In this document: positions 24,101 through 36,106 of the stretch, in pieces | Numbering within the stretch: the first letter of the stretch is position 1 | How the letters are laid out: every line of letters begins with the position of its first letter | Source of the DNA: Aphidius gifuensis | Taxonomy: Eukaryota; Arthropoda; Insecta; Hymenoptera; Braconidae | NCBI RefSeq assembly: GCF_014905175.1 | Contig: NC_057792.1 | Location: forward strand, 15,816,963-15,880,962 | Direction of reading: 5' to 3' | Length of the DNA stretch: 64,000 nt | Program-made: the position numbers and the translations under genes | The notes under the pieces: model-generated | What the model saw: the letters and a program-made list of their open reading frames with translations, nothing else | Told to the model about the DNA's origin: nothing | The model's database searches: none

Positions 24101-25659
24101 ATATCTGGATCAATTTCATGTGAAAATTCTTCAGATAAAAATGCTGGTTCACCCATTGATATTTGTCCACATGGTCCAATATTTAATAAACTATCACATA
24201 CTTCAAATTTATATGATGTTATTTGCATTGATGTTTGTGTTTCATTACCATATACTTCAAGTTCTTCTGGATCTTTAATATCTAATACATCTGATGCCAT
24301 CCAATCACCAAGATAATCTTTTTTTATTTTTTTAGCTGGTTTTTCACCATTATCATTATCATCATCATCATTATCCATATCAATTATTTCAATATCATTA
24401 TCATGTTTTTCTTTATTAATTTTTTTTTGTTTAATTTGTAATAAATCTTCTTGTTCTTCTTTTTCTGTAAAACGTAATAACAATGAATTACCAAGACGTG
24501 AACCAAGAAATAAAAAATTATCTTCACATAAACATACACATGATGTTAATACACTTGCTGCTGCTTTATCAAAATGAAAACCACGTACTGATCTCATACT
24601 ATCAGCAAATAATGATAATACATATAATTCACCAGTTTTTAATGATACAACAAGTCTATCTGATGATATAAATGCAACTTGTGCACCTTCAAGACTCATT
24701 TTAACACCATCTTGTGGTTTCAATGGAAATACAGTACTTGTATCAGTTAAACTATTTAATGATACACCATATGGTGGTATACTTTGATTAAGATAAATCA
24801 AAGAATTAATTGACATAATTAATGTACCACCAAGTGGTTTTTTAACTGGTACAGCTTGATAACAATCAAATGGTAAATTTGATACAGACCAAATTATTGG
24901 ATGTACTTTTTGTTGTATATTAAGTGATATTGCAACCATTGCTGATGTATCTTGACGTACAGCAATTCTACCAGGAAATGTTCTAACTGGTTCATATAAT
25001 ATTAATAATGTTGGCTCATAATAACCATATAAAAATTGTAAATCAATAATATTATCCATTTTTTCTTCTAATGTTTTTAATACAATCATGTATGATGATA
25101 ATATTGGTGTTTTATTTGTTGTTGTTGGTTTAATATCAATGTCACCATCATCAAGTGTTGGATCTTTTCTAAATGGTAATACAACTAATTTTTTACCATA
25201 AATAAGCATAACAGCACAACGTCCTTCTGGATCAACTCTAACAATTGGTATATGATGATGATTTGTCCAACCATCACGCATTTCTTCTTCTTCAAAATAA
25301 TGTAATGATACTGTACGTAAATCATGAGTATCTTGATCATATTCAACAACTGACAGTTTTGCATCACGAAAACTTAGTAGTAATGAATCTCTTTGTGAAC
25401 CAACTAGACTTACTGATTGCATTGACATAACATTACCATGAAGACTATATTGACCTAGACATTCTAATTTCATTCTTGTTGTACGTGGATCAATAAATTT
25501 TTCTTTTTTTGTCAGGTCTATGTTTGGTATCAAACGAAATACACGAAGTACATTTGCACCAGCTACAACTAAACATTTTTCACCTCTATTAAAAAAACAA
25601 CATGTTATTGCATGTTCAACACCAGTTGCTGGATGTGTTGTTTTACAAATTGAATACAT
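21176..25659 (-). CDS. CPSF1: Cleavage and polyadenylation specificity factor subunit 1 (CPSF160)
   Basis: Largest CPSF subunit, the nuclear scaffold that with WDR33 and CPSF30 recognises AAUAAA during mRNA 3' processing. Exon 1 is one 4,012-bp block (25659-21648), followed by 21577-21448 and 21362-21176, all in frame, giving 1,442 residues against about 1,443 in human. The start MYSICKTTHPATGVEHAI matches the family N-terminus. The MMS1/DDB1-type beta-propeller region follows, then the CPSF_A domain over roughly the last 400 residues, ending in TYRRLLMLQNVLVTHLSHTA and DGDLVWKYIQLP. An acidic Asp/Asn run followed by a KPAKKIKKD nuclear-localisation-like patch lies near residues 425-450. A Gln/Ser/Asn repeat lies near 565-582, where lineage-specific insertion is likely. 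Codon use is strongly A/T-ending. It is divergent from transketolase with 572 bp between starts. Confidence 0.95.
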
Positions 25660-26231
25660 TTTTTATTTTTTTATAATTTATTTTAATTAATAATATTGTA
25701 AATTACTTTTTTGTATAAACAAACTTGATGGTTTTTATTTTGAGGTTAAACACAAACAATTAATATTTTTTTTTTTTTTTTTAATTACATATTAAAATTG
25801 TGGAGTTTTGTAGTTTTTTATATTTATTTTGGTAACTTTATTGAGCAATTATTTATTTATAAATAAAACCATACACTGTTTTATTTATGTTGTTGTTATT
25901 TGGTTGTTGAATTAAAAAAAAAAAATCCAAGCCGGACTGTTTTTTTTTTTTTTTATTTATTGGGCGACCATTTTATTTGAGGAATTCTATTTTATTAACA
26001 CACATTTTATAAAGTTGGTGATAGAGGCGCTATTTAACAGATATTTTTTTTCATCATCATAATCATCATCATCAAAGGTCACTGTGTTTTGTGTTCACTG
26101 TTCAGTTGGCGTGGATCATACAATTTTGCCTGATTTAGCCGGTCATTTATTTGTAATCTAATTGTTTATCAATTATCACTTTAATTATTAACAATTGATA
26201 TATATTTTTGTTAATAAAAAAATTAATAAAC
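25660..26231. promoter_or_regulatory. Shared divergent promoter region of CPSF1 and transketolase
   Basis: The only interval between the two divergent start codons, so both promoters or 5' UTRs should lie here. It contains long T tracts, a GC-richer patch at 26000-26030, a CAT microsatellite at about 26050-26075, and an arthropod-type initiator match TCAGTT at 26102-26107, 125 bp before the transketolase ATG. No TATA box is evident on either strand. Confidence 0.55.
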
Positions 26232-29200
26232 ATGGCAAACTATCACAAACCCGAAGCCAAGACAATTCAAGAACTTAAGGATATTGCCAACAAGTTGAGA
26301 ATTGATTCAGTCACCGCTACTGATGCCAGTAAATCTGGGTAAGTGTTTCATTTATCTGGAATTAAAAAAAACTAGATCAACAATTTGTCTAACAACTTGC
26401 AATTTTTATTTATTAAATACTTGAATTATTCATCTAAATATCCAGCATTTTGTTGATTAATTTTTATCTTTTATTTCAATTAATTTGCTCCAAAAATAAA
26501 TTACAAAAGATTAAATAATTAATTTAATTTTAAAATAAATTCAACGATGATTGTCTTTTTTTTAAATAATATAAATAAATAATATTTTGAATATTTTCTT
26601 TTATTCTATTTTAGATAAATAAAAGTGATTGTAAATTTGCTGACTCAATATTTAATGACAATGTCCTTGGTGTCAAAGAAAAAAGCCTATTTATCTAGAA
26701 AAAAAAAAAATCATAAAACCCCATAATTTTACAAATAATAAATACTAAAAATATATATTTAAAAAATTGTTAATTACATAATTAGTATTATTTTTTAATT
26801 CATGAAATTTTATTATAGTTAGAAATTATCATGAAAGCCTCACAAATGGTTGATGATTTCCACAAATTCGATTGGCTGTCTAGATCATCCGACATCACCA
26901 GTTTTTTTTTTTTTTTTTTTTTCTTTTTCTACTTCCACTCTTTTCTTATCAACTATCTAAACTAATTTCAATCTCATCATGATTTTTTTTTTAACTAGAA
27001 AATTTATTTTTAAACAACGATAATTATTTCATAAATAAATAATAATTTTATTTTTTATTGTTGTATTAAATAAGTGCTTGTTATTTCAAAAATAATATCT
27101 ACATTATCAGTTTTTATTTTTTCTAATTAATCTTGACCTAGTGACTTGATAAATATTATTATTAATAATTTTTTTATAATCTAGGTTTTGTTGAGAAGAG
27201 CTTTAGACAGTTTAGTTTCTCGTTTGACAATTAACATTATTCTCAGCTTTGTTGTCAACCAGTTACTGTGATTAAAAATTTTTTTTATTTACAAATTTAA
27301 TTAAACTTTTAAAATTTATTAATTAAATCATCAACATGGTAGATTATAGAGTCCAAAAATTACAAGACATGGCACATAATCTTCGTACTTTAAGTATAAG
27401 AGCCACTGAGTTTTCGAAAAGCGGGTAAATTGTAAAAATAAAATTAAAAAATTCATTGTAATTAAAAATTTTAAACTCAATGTTTTTTAGTGATAAATTT
27501 ATGCTGAATTGTAATTTTTATATTTTATTTTCATACACTTGACCTTTTGATATTGGCATGATATCGCGTGAGCATGATATCGTCACTAAGGCACTTTTTT
27601 CTTTTTAAATAATCAAATTGCAAATGACATTTTAAAAAATCAATTTAAATTACCAAAAATAATGACAAATAATTTATGTTAATTAATTTATTTTAATTAC
27701 AGTCATCCAACATCATGTTCATCAATGGCAGAAATTGTTTCTGTTTTATTTTTCAATACCATGAGATACAAATTGTCTGAGCCACGTGATGCAAGCAGTG
27801 ATCGTTTTATTCTCAGCAAGGGTCATGCTGCTCCAATTCTTTATTCCGGTAATTGTCAAATTAATTATCATCATCATCATTATCATCTTGTAACAAAATA
27901 ATAATTTATTAAATCAATTGTAATTTATTTTTTGTAGCTTGGGCAGAGGCTGGCCTATTTCCAGTATCTGATTTACAAAATTTGAGAAAATTTGATAGTG
28001 ATTTAGAGGGTCATCCAACTCCAAGATTGAATTTTATTGATGTTGGAACTGGTTCATTGGGACAAGGTCTATCAGTAGCAGCTGGTATGGCTTATGTTGG
28101 AAAATATTTCGACAAAGCAAGCTACCGGTTAGTACATAAAGCTACAAAATAAATAAATATTCAACTAATTAAAATAATTAATTTATCATAATTTTTTTAG
28201 AACTTATTGTTTGATTGGAGATGGTGAATCTGCTGAAGGTTCAATTTGGGAAGCTCTTTCCTTTGCATCACACTATAAACTTGATAATCTTTGTGCAATT
28301 TTTGATATTAATCGACTTGGTCAAAGTGAGCCAACAGCAATTCAACATAATATGGAAGTTTATCGTAAACGTCTTGATGCATTTGGCTTTAATGCAATTG
28401 TTGTTGATGGACATGATGTTGAAGAACTTGTTAAAGCATTCCATGAAGCACAATCAACAAAAGATCGTCCAACAGCAATTATTGCAAAAACATTTAAGGG
28501 TAAAAATTTTCCAAATATTGAAGATCTTGAAAATTGGCATGGTAAAGCACTTGGTGGTAAATCAGATGAAGTTATAAAACATTTAACATCACTTATTAAA
28601 AATCATGGACCACTTGGTCTTCGTCCACAAAAACCAATTGTTGATGATGCACCAATTGTTGATATAACAAATGTTAAACTTGATACACCACCAAATTATA
28701 AAGATGGTGATTCAATTGCAACACGTTTAGCATATGGTACTGCACTTGCTAAAATTGCTAAAAATAATTCACGTGTTGTTGCATTTGATGGTGATACTAA
28801 AAATTCAACATTTGCTGATAAAATAAAGACAATTGATTCAAATCGTTTTGTTGAATGTTTTATTGCTGAACAAAATTTAGTTGGTGTTGCAACTGGTGCT
28901 GCATGTCGTGATAGAACAATTGCATTTGTATCAGCATTTGCAACATTCTTTACACGCGCATTTGATCAAATACGTATGGGAGCAATATCACAATCAAATG
29001 TTAATTTTGTTGGTTCACATTGTGGTGTATCAATTGGTGAAGATGGTCCATCACAAATGGGTCTTGAAGATATTGCATTATTCCGTTCAATACCTGGATC
29101 AACTGTATTTTATCCAAGTGATGCTGTATCAACTGAACGTGCTGTTGAACTTGCTGCAAACACAAAAGGCATTTGCTTTATTCGTACATCAAGACCAAAT

Positions 29201-29641
29201 ACATCAATATTATATAAAAATGATGAAAAAATTATGATTGGTAAAGCTAAAGTTATCAAATCATCAAGTGATGATAAAGTGCTAGTGATTGGTGCTGGTA
29301 TAACACTTCATGAAGGAATAAAAGCTGCTGAAGAACTTGAAAAAAGTGGTATTAATGTTAGAGTACTTGATCCATTTACAATTAAACCAATTGATGCTGA
29401 AAGTATTATTAGTAATGCCAAAGAATGTGGTGGAAGAATTGTTACTGTTGAAGATCATTATCCAGAGGGTGGTCTTGGTGAAGCTGTTGCATCTGCTGTT
29501 GCACTTGAACGTAATATTATTATTAAAAAACTTGCTGTACCAAAAGTACCACGTTCTGGACCACCAAGTGTTCTTGTTGATGCCTTTGGTATCGGTTCAC
29601 GTTCTATTATTGCAGCTGTTCAAGAAATTTTGAAATACTAA
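26232..29641 (+). CDS. TKT: Transketolase, with two alternative first coding exons
   Basis: Thiamine-diphosphate enzyme of the non-oxidative pentose phosphate pathway, moving two-carbon units between sugar phosphates in the cytosol. Common exons are 27703-27848, 27938-28127 and 28201-29641. The first exon can be 26232-26338 (isoform of 627 residues) or 27336-27424 (621 residues); both end in phase 2 with KSG and read on into HPTSCSSMAE. Human TKT has 623. In the long isoform GDG at 154-156 and DIN at 183-185 supply Mg/ThDP ligands (Asp155, Asn185), and AEQN contains the catalytic Glu371. Other marks are LSKGHAAP and LPKVPRSGPP-like endings (AVPKVPRSGPPSVLVDAFG). AATAAA signals at 29842 and 29846 could polyadenylate it. 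It is divergent from CPSF1. Confidence 0.95.
26339..27335 (+). other. Transketolase intron 1a containing the second promoter
   Basis: About 1 kb between the first and second alternative exons. It contains poly-T tracts and no reading frame of note. The segment at about 27185-27275 is GC-richer and likely the promoter or 5' UTR of the second first exon; the exact start site cannot be read. Confidence 0.5.
27336..27424 (+). CDS. TKT: Transketolase alternative first exon (isoform b)
   Basis: Begins ATG GTA GAT and reads MVDYRVQKLQDMAHNLRTLS then IRATEFSKSG, ending with a donor GTAAAT at 27425. It is clearly related to the upstream exon at 26232-26338 (IQELKDIANKLRIDS then SKSG) and has the same phase, so it is a duplicated exon. 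Because each begins with its own ATG and both end in the same phase, they are best explained as mutually exclusive first exons from separate promoters. Confidence 0.8.
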
Positions 29642-30155
29642 TTTATCTATAATATTGTTAAAACAGTTTAAACACTTTTTCTATTCAACTGCCCATTTAT
29701 TCAACTTTTCTTTTTGTAATTAAATATTTTTCATATGAAAATTTATAAATATCATTATTAAATTTTCGGAAATACAACATTCCAGAAAAATTTTATTACA
29801 ATATTTTTATATAATACAAAATTATTTTCATTAACAGTAATAATAAATAAAGCTCTTGTAATTTAAATAAAATTATTTTTTATTTATAAATTATATAATC
29901 CAGCTATTAACCTACAGATTAAAATTAATTTTATATTTTTTTTATTGATAGGAAATTAATGTCAAGAAAAAAAAAAGAAATTTTATAATTTTTTAAGTTT
30001 AAAAAATTAGAAAATTATACAAATTTTCTTATAATATATTTAAAAAAAAACAAGCTTGATACTGCTTATTTTTATTTTGTTAATAATGATAAATTATCAT
30101 CCATTTATTAACAAATGAAAAATATATTTTTCAACATTAATGTAAGTATTATTCT
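29642..30155 (+). other. Transketolase 3' UTR and flank
   Basis: A/T-rich and without genes. AATAAATAAAG at 29842-29852 is the best polyadenylation signal. Beyond about 29880 I see nothing specific. Confidence 0.55.
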
Positions 30156-30345
30156 CACAGTAATTTTTGTGTTTTTTTTTTTTTTATACATATCTTAAAG
30201 TACCGACGCTCTCAGGATCGGTACTCTCATCCCAATTAATTCCTCAGTAAGGGTCGCGTAGGTCATGGCCTTCCCTTTTCTGCTCGGGTCATGGCCGAAT
30301 TCTTCTCGCGGTATAACTCGCGAGAATCAACCCCACACAGTAATT
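30156..30345 (-). mobile_element. Retroposed GC-rich element (SINE or 5'-truncated LINE end) with target-site duplication
   Basis: A 170-bp insert (30166-30335), far GC-richer than its surroundings, is flanked by a 10-bp direct repeat CACAGTAATT at 30156-30165 and 30336-30345. On the minus strand it ends in a run of about 14 A after TTTAAGATATGTAT, the mark of target-primed reverse transcription. Just before that tail is a perfect 7-bp hairpin (GTACCGA, 11-base loop, TCGGTAC), like the 3' stem-loops recognised by some LINE enzymes. A second hairpin (TTCTCGCG/CGCGAGAA) and a direct repeat of GGCCATGACC lie inside. No coding frame is long enough to name a family. There is no tRNA-like head, so either a SINE of other origin or a truncated LINE is possible. 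Confidence 0.7.
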
Positions 30346-31081
30346 GGGTGATTAAAAAAAAAATAAAAATAAACTTGTATTTTTACCATATGATTATCGA
30401 AAAGTAAATAATTTTTTTTTCAACAATTATTTGATATATTAAATGATTAATTTAAATCAACAAAAATAATTATATTATTTATAAATTTGCTAATTTATTA
30501 TATCATTTAAATAATGAAAAAAAAAAAAAGAAACTTTTTTTTTGATCTCTTTGATGCGCTTTGAAATTTGAATCGAAATAATCTATGCTTAATTGTATAC
30601 AGAAGCGACTTTGATCTTTTCCTATGTTGAATTAATGATTTACATTAGTTAATTAAGCACGCGCTTTCTTGTTAATATATTTTTTTTATTATAAAATTCT
30701 CGGTGCTTATACAACATATATGCAAATCAATATAACCAAGATACACATAGACGCGCAATTTAGATTAGATCTCACTCATTTTCTCTCGTCTGTAATTTTA
30801 AATACACCATTTGTATAATTTCAATTTTTTAATTATGCTAATATCAGTTTATCTTACATGAAAATAATTTATAAATAATTTTTTTAAATACACTCCAAAC
30901 GTTGAAAAAAAAATAAACAAACTATAGGTATATATATATATATTTTTTTATATTAAATCAATTTATGAATAGAAAAAAAATTATGCAAATTGTGAAAAAA
31001 GTAGCCAAAGAATATTGGTGAGTTCTTCTGACAATTATAAATAATAAATTAATTAATCTTGCAAATTTCAAATTTATATCT
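30346..31081. other. Intergenic, nothing specific
   Basis: A/T tracts with a slightly GC-richer section at 30540-30800. No gene, RNA or repeat boundary is recognised. Confidence 0.5.
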
Positions 31082-31555
31082 ATAAATTTCGAGGGGCTAT
31101 ATGTATTGGTGTAGTCATAGTGTCATTCTGAGTGTAGTCATGGTGCAGTAGCATGTAGTCAAAGTGTAGTCACGTTTAGCTATACGGTATTTTTACTTTT
31201 TTTACTACAACTTTTGTGAAAATATTTTACCGAATTTCTTCGCGATTACTTTGAATTTCTCCGTGATTACTCCGATTTTTTCTCATGTTGACCCATGCGG
31301 AGAAATTAGGAGAAAAATTTTTTTCTCCGAAAAATACTAACGTGGAGAAATGTGAAAATAAAATATTGTTAAACTTAATAAAAAACTTAAATAATATAGT
31401 TGAAATTTAGTAAATAGTGTAGTCATCATATTTTGTTGGTGTATAGTCATTGTAAATATGTATAAGGTGTAGGAAGTGTAGTACTTGTGTTTTTGACTAC
31501 ATTTCGTAGTCGTGGTGTCACTTATTCTGGCGTTGAATAGCCCCTCGCTAAATTT
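31082..31555. mobile_element. 458-bp MITE, possibly hAT-like
   Basis: Perfect 11-bp terminal inverted repeats CGAGGGGCTAT (31090-31100) and ATAGCCCCTCG (31537-31547) bound a 458-bp non-coding element. They are flanked by 8-bp near-identical sequences ATAAATTT (31082-31089) and CTAAATTT (31548-31555), which fits an 8-bp target duplication with one change. Both ends carry many copies of a subterminal TGTAGTCA-type motif, on the left at about 31110-31172 and on the right at about 31420-31515, partly inverted, as in transposase-binding regions. The centre (31245-31350) has inverted TTTCTCCG/CGGAGAAA repeats. There is no transposase, so it is non-autonomous. The hAT assignment rests on duplication length only. 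Confidence 0.65.
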
Positions 31556-31720
31556 CGCTATTTGCGATAACATTCGTTGAAAGGAACTTGTCTTTATGGT
31601 TATTAATAATTTAAAGAATATCGCTTAGTTTGGTATTTCCTCAACTGCCCAATCCTGTGGAAACCATCATAATTTTTGCGAAATAAATAAAGGGAAAATG
31701 ACCAAAATTCCTGATGGTGA

Positions 31721-31813
31721 AAAATTCTTGAAGACGATTTTAATAGTATTACAAGAAATATCGCTCAATTCAATATCTCTTGTAATACTATTAAAATCAT
31801 CTTCAAGAATTTT
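31721..31813 (-). repeat. Near-perfect long hairpin, 41-bp arms and 11-base loop
   Basis: Arms 31721-31761 and 31773-31813 match in 39 of 41 positions around an 11-base loop. If transcribed from the minus strand both mismatches become G-U wobble pairs and the stem is fully paired; from the plus strand they are A-C mismatches. It could be the precursor of small RNAs, a young foldback repeat, or the relic of a transposon. It lies 166 bp from the MITE. The sequence matches no microRNA I know. Confidence 0.6.
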
Positions 31814-32614
31814 ATTTTTGTTTGAGTTTCGTGCGTTTTCTGAGAACCTGCGGATTTTGCATATAGGCCCCTGTATACGTCTTTGAATAGAAAAAAAATT
31901 ATTATATAATAATAGTAATATTAATATTGTCATCATCAAAAAAAAGTAATAAAAAAAAAATAAATATTGGATGGCCAATTTTTTGTTTTTTTAAATTTAT
32001 TAAATTATTTTTAACAAAACTTTTATATTATTTTTTTTTTAACATTATTATTACCTATATTAATATATAAATAAATAGACAAGATTTTTTGTGGTCCATT
32101 GAAATTATAAAATAATTTAATTAACGCAGAAACTCAATTTCATGAAATTTGCTGGTTTTTAAACTTTTTTTTATAATTAAAAAAACAAAAAATTATTTGA
32201 TAATATTTATACTATATATTTTTTCAAATTTTGAAATAGTTGACATTTAAATTCTAAAAATTAATCAGAATGCCTAATTTTAATTTTTAAAATTAAAAGC
32301 ATAAAGTGTAGATTTTTCAATAAACACTCGTGACCATATTGTTTAATGTATGACAAATATATAAATTTTTTTTCTACTTAATAGGTTAATAATAAAAACA
32401 ATGCAATTGTTAGGATAATTTTGTTATTATAATTTTTACAAAACAGTTATGTCCAAACAAGAATGAGAATGAGAATGAAAAAAAAAAAATATTACAATTG
32501 CAAAAGTATTTAGATAATTTTCAGTAGTTTGTCTGTGTGTGGAAGTTTAAAGTATCATTGTAACATTGCTTTGAAAATGGTCTTTTTTTTATATAATAAT
32601 CTTATGGGTAAATA

Positions 32615-32865
32615 TATGAACAACGGGTCGGTTGAGACTCGGGAGAGACACACCGTTGTTTCGATTGCGGTGTATAACGTTTTAGCGTAAAGGCGCGTGT
32701 TTATTTATATATATATTGTTTTGTATATAATACTGTGTAATATCTTACGGTATATACATAATATATATGAAATTTAAAAGCACACACGGGGGTCGGAGAG
32801 AAAGCCGATTTAATCACAGCAAACTGCCAAGGGGTCAACCCTGGCACAGTAGTCAGGCACGCGCG
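32615..32865. promoter_or_regulatory. GC-richer pocket with two inverted repeats
   Basis: Within the desert this patch contains a perfect 8-bp inverted repeat AACAACGG/CCGTTGTT (32619-32626 and 32653-32660) and an imperfect one TGCCAAGGG/CCCTGGCA (about 32825-32847), plus CpG-rich runs ending in GGCACGCGCGCG. It could be a promoter or enhancer. There is no coding frame and the strand is unknown. Confidence 0.25.
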
Positions 32866-35800
32866 CGTATATTTAAAAAAAAAAAAAAAACTAAAATAAC
32901 AAGAAATTGATTTACAAGAGTTTTGTAAGTCATTATTGTAAATAATTAATAATAAATGTCATTTTATCATATTATTTATTAATTTTTTTTATAAAGAGTT
33001 TAAAAAGAGTTGGAGGTATTTTTTTTTTTTTGTCATGAGGCTAAGTTGTTTTTTTTTTCTTTCAAAGGGTTGAAAATTAAGATGTAAATTTATTTTTTAA
33101 ATATATATTGTTTTATTTTATTTCTTGGGGTATTATCTTCCCACGATTACCGGAAGAATTTTAAAATGAAGAGGATAAAGTATTTTTTTTATTTTTTTAA
33201 AACAAAAGTACAACATAACAATGTAAGATGGTTTTTAAAAAAAAGGAAAAAAAAAACTTTCGGTTTTTGGTCACGCGAACTTTAAGCGCGTGGCGTGATG
33301 TGAAGGGACGTTTGAAGATTGCAAGCACGAGAAGATATATATATTTACTTGATTATCTTAAATGTTTTTATTTATTTATTGGCAGGACCAAGTAGTTGAA
33401 TGAGTTTAACGTAGTCTATTTCACATGTTTATGTTTTTTAAATTTTTGTATCTTAAAGTTTTATAAAATATATGGATAAACTAGTTTGAGGTTGATCAGT
33501 TCTTCTATCTATTTAATCTTGATTCGTCTTGATATCTTTTCTATGCAACACAGTGATGTTTGAAAGAAAAAAAAAATATAAATTTATATATCTCTACCTT
33601 CGAACGAGTTCTCTCCTCTAACCAGCCACATTTTGTTGATAAAAATCAAGTTGTGAGGAATGTTGAAAAAAAAAAATAGAAAAAAAGCTTCTAAATTTTA
33701 TTGAAATGATACATAAATTTTTAGAATTATCTATTTTTTATTTTTATTTACTATCTGGGGTATGTGTCATTACGCGATGACTTCCTTCATTTTACAGATT
33801 ATCATTGCAAAAATAATTCAATAATTCTATGTTAAAAAATTGACTTTTTCATTTAATTTTTTTTGCATTTTGTTAATTAAAATATCAACTTATTTATACG
33901 GAAAATTTTAATAATTAAAATTTAAAAATAACAATGCAAAATTAACAATAATCATTAAAAAAATTTATACTTGTATTTTGGGTTTATAACCATTACACAA
34001 TAACACCAAAGAAAATAAATAGAATAAAATAAAAAAATTGATAATTAAATTGTTAAAAATATAAATTTCATATTTTAATATAAAATTATAATTGCTATTG
34101 ATAATATTTTCATGATATATATATTTTTTTCAAATTTATAAAATACAGAAGTTGTATAACATATATGTTTTATATATTTATAAAATTTCTCTATCGTAGG
34201 TGATGAAAAAAATAAAAAAAAAACAACAATTTTAAAGCAATTTGTTAATTTTCAATGAGACCTATGTTCATAGTTGGGTGTCTATGATATAATCACGTTT
34301 ATTGCATACCAACAGCAATATGGGCGGAGTCGACCCGAACACCCATCGGTCATAGATCTCGCGCGCGGCGTCTTATTCACCCCGTGTTTTAAATAAAATT
34401 AAAAATTATAAAAATCGAGTAGTATACTTGGACACATATACTCATGAATTGATAACTTCCGGATTGGCAATTTAAAACTACAAAAACGAAATACAATTTT
34501 TCTTTTTTTGGTAAAATGAAAAATAAATAAAAAAAAAATTATTTTGCTGATCGACACGCGATCCATCTGTAGATTTCACGAGATGTGTTAGGTGTCTAAT
34601 CAGTGTATACTTTCTCTTCTGATCATCAACGCCTGATCTTTTTACTATCTATATTTTTCAATCGATTTAACGTGCAACGGTATATTTCTTAAGAAAAAAA
34701 ATAACAAAAATAAAACAAGTGTTGCTTGAAAGATCGGCTAAAAAAATATTGTATATATAAAAAACAATAAAAATAGAAAATAAAAGTGGAAGCAGAAAAT
34801 AAAATACAATGTGTTTGTATTGTAACAACATGCACCGGTAAAATGAATTTTACTATGAGCTTGATTTCACGTAATCGTCTTCAATTTTCGATCACTCAAC
34901 AATTCTCGAAGAAAAAAAGAAAAATAATGTTTTATCATGCTATTTTGCAATAGCTCTGGAATTTTTTAAATTTTATAATAAAAAAAAAAATCATCGAAAC
35001 ACGTTATTGTAATATTTATTTTTATTTAAAAATTAATTTTTCAAATTTTTTTTTTTAGTAAATTCAATTATCGGAGTAAAAAAAAAGTCAAAAAATAATA
35101 ACAGAATAATTAAAAAACCAAAAATAAGATAAATGAATTAATTAAAAATAAATAATAATTATTCCAGCAGAAAAATATTGTGGTATTAATGCAAAATGTT
35201 GTACTGTCTTTTATGTCATGTACTTAACACTTAACATTGTGCGTATCGGTCCATGTTACTTACAGTATATACACTCGACTATACAATTTACGACACGAAC
35301 AAAATAAAAATAAAAAAACAATATATTGCCCAAGATGGCATTGGCAAAGTTCCCCTTGACAAAATAAAAATAAAAATCCTACAGAAAGTGGTGTACCTTT
35401 GTCTACAAACTGGATCTGTGTAAAAAAAAAATTAAAAAAAAAAAAGGTTAACTCAGTAAGAATTTCTGGTATCGAAAAATAAAAACCAACAATATAAAAT
35501 ATAAAAATAGAAAAATAAAAAAACATTAGTAATTTGAGATTGTTTTGGAAATTTTATAAAGCAAGTGTCTTAATATTATACGCACGTGCATGATGAATAA
35601 ATTGTGCTGAAAGCACAAAGCACATTATTACTAAAAAAATATGCAACTATCGACGTATAAAATAACACGACAGTTGGGATGCCTCCTTGAAATCCCTAGC
35701 TATTTAAAAACAAAAAAAAAAAATAATATAATTTACATAAATTATTTAAAGATTTAAAAAATAATTTAAAAAACAATAGTCAATATATGTTTTAAATATA

Positions 35801-35956
35801 AAATCAAACAAAATTAAAAAAAAATTAATTTATAAATAAATTAATAACATCAAGTCAGTTATAATAATCGTTTATATTTGAAGCTACAAGTAAAGAGTAA
35901 AGACCTACCACACGGTATAATATTATATTTTGTTTTAAAATATAAATGTGAGTGTA

Positions 35957-36106
35957 ATGAAATCCACGCTTCAGAAACGTACATCATGTTGCATTAAAGG
36001 TACCATCGTGTTCATCAGCGTCATGATGAATCTCATGCTGCTTCTTGTCCTTTTAAACCACGTAAAAATACAGTTTTTTAAAATTTTTTCTTTTTATAAA
36101 TATTAA
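35957..36106 (+). CDS. Candidate 49-residue small membrane protein or signal-anchor exon
   Basis: An ATG opens a 49-codon frame: MKSTLQKRTSCCIKG, then a continuous hydrophobic stretch (TIVFISVMMNLMLLLVLLNH, residues 16-35), then a short basic tail and TAA. The basic head followed by about 20 apolar residues is what a signal-anchor looks like. The stretch is richer in G+C than its surroundings, and third positions are C/G-rich, unlike the A/T-ending codons of the real genes here, which argues against a normal gene. Minus-strand frames are also open (e.g. KDKKQHEIHHDADEHDGTF then NAT and stop). No family is recognised. This is a hypothesis only. Confidence 0.2.
   Translation: MKSTLQKRTSCCIKGTIVFISVMMNLMLLLVLLNHVKIQFFKIFSFYKY

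Noticed and set aside
23145..25430. Several open frames of 60-87 codons on both strands inside CPSF1
   Set aside because: They are shadows of the CPSF1 coding exon, with Ile/Tyr/His/Met-rich sequence typical of wrong-frame translation.
28215..29633. Leu/Val/Met-rich open frames within transketolase exon 4
   Set aside because: Alternative-frame shadows of the transketolase coding sequence.
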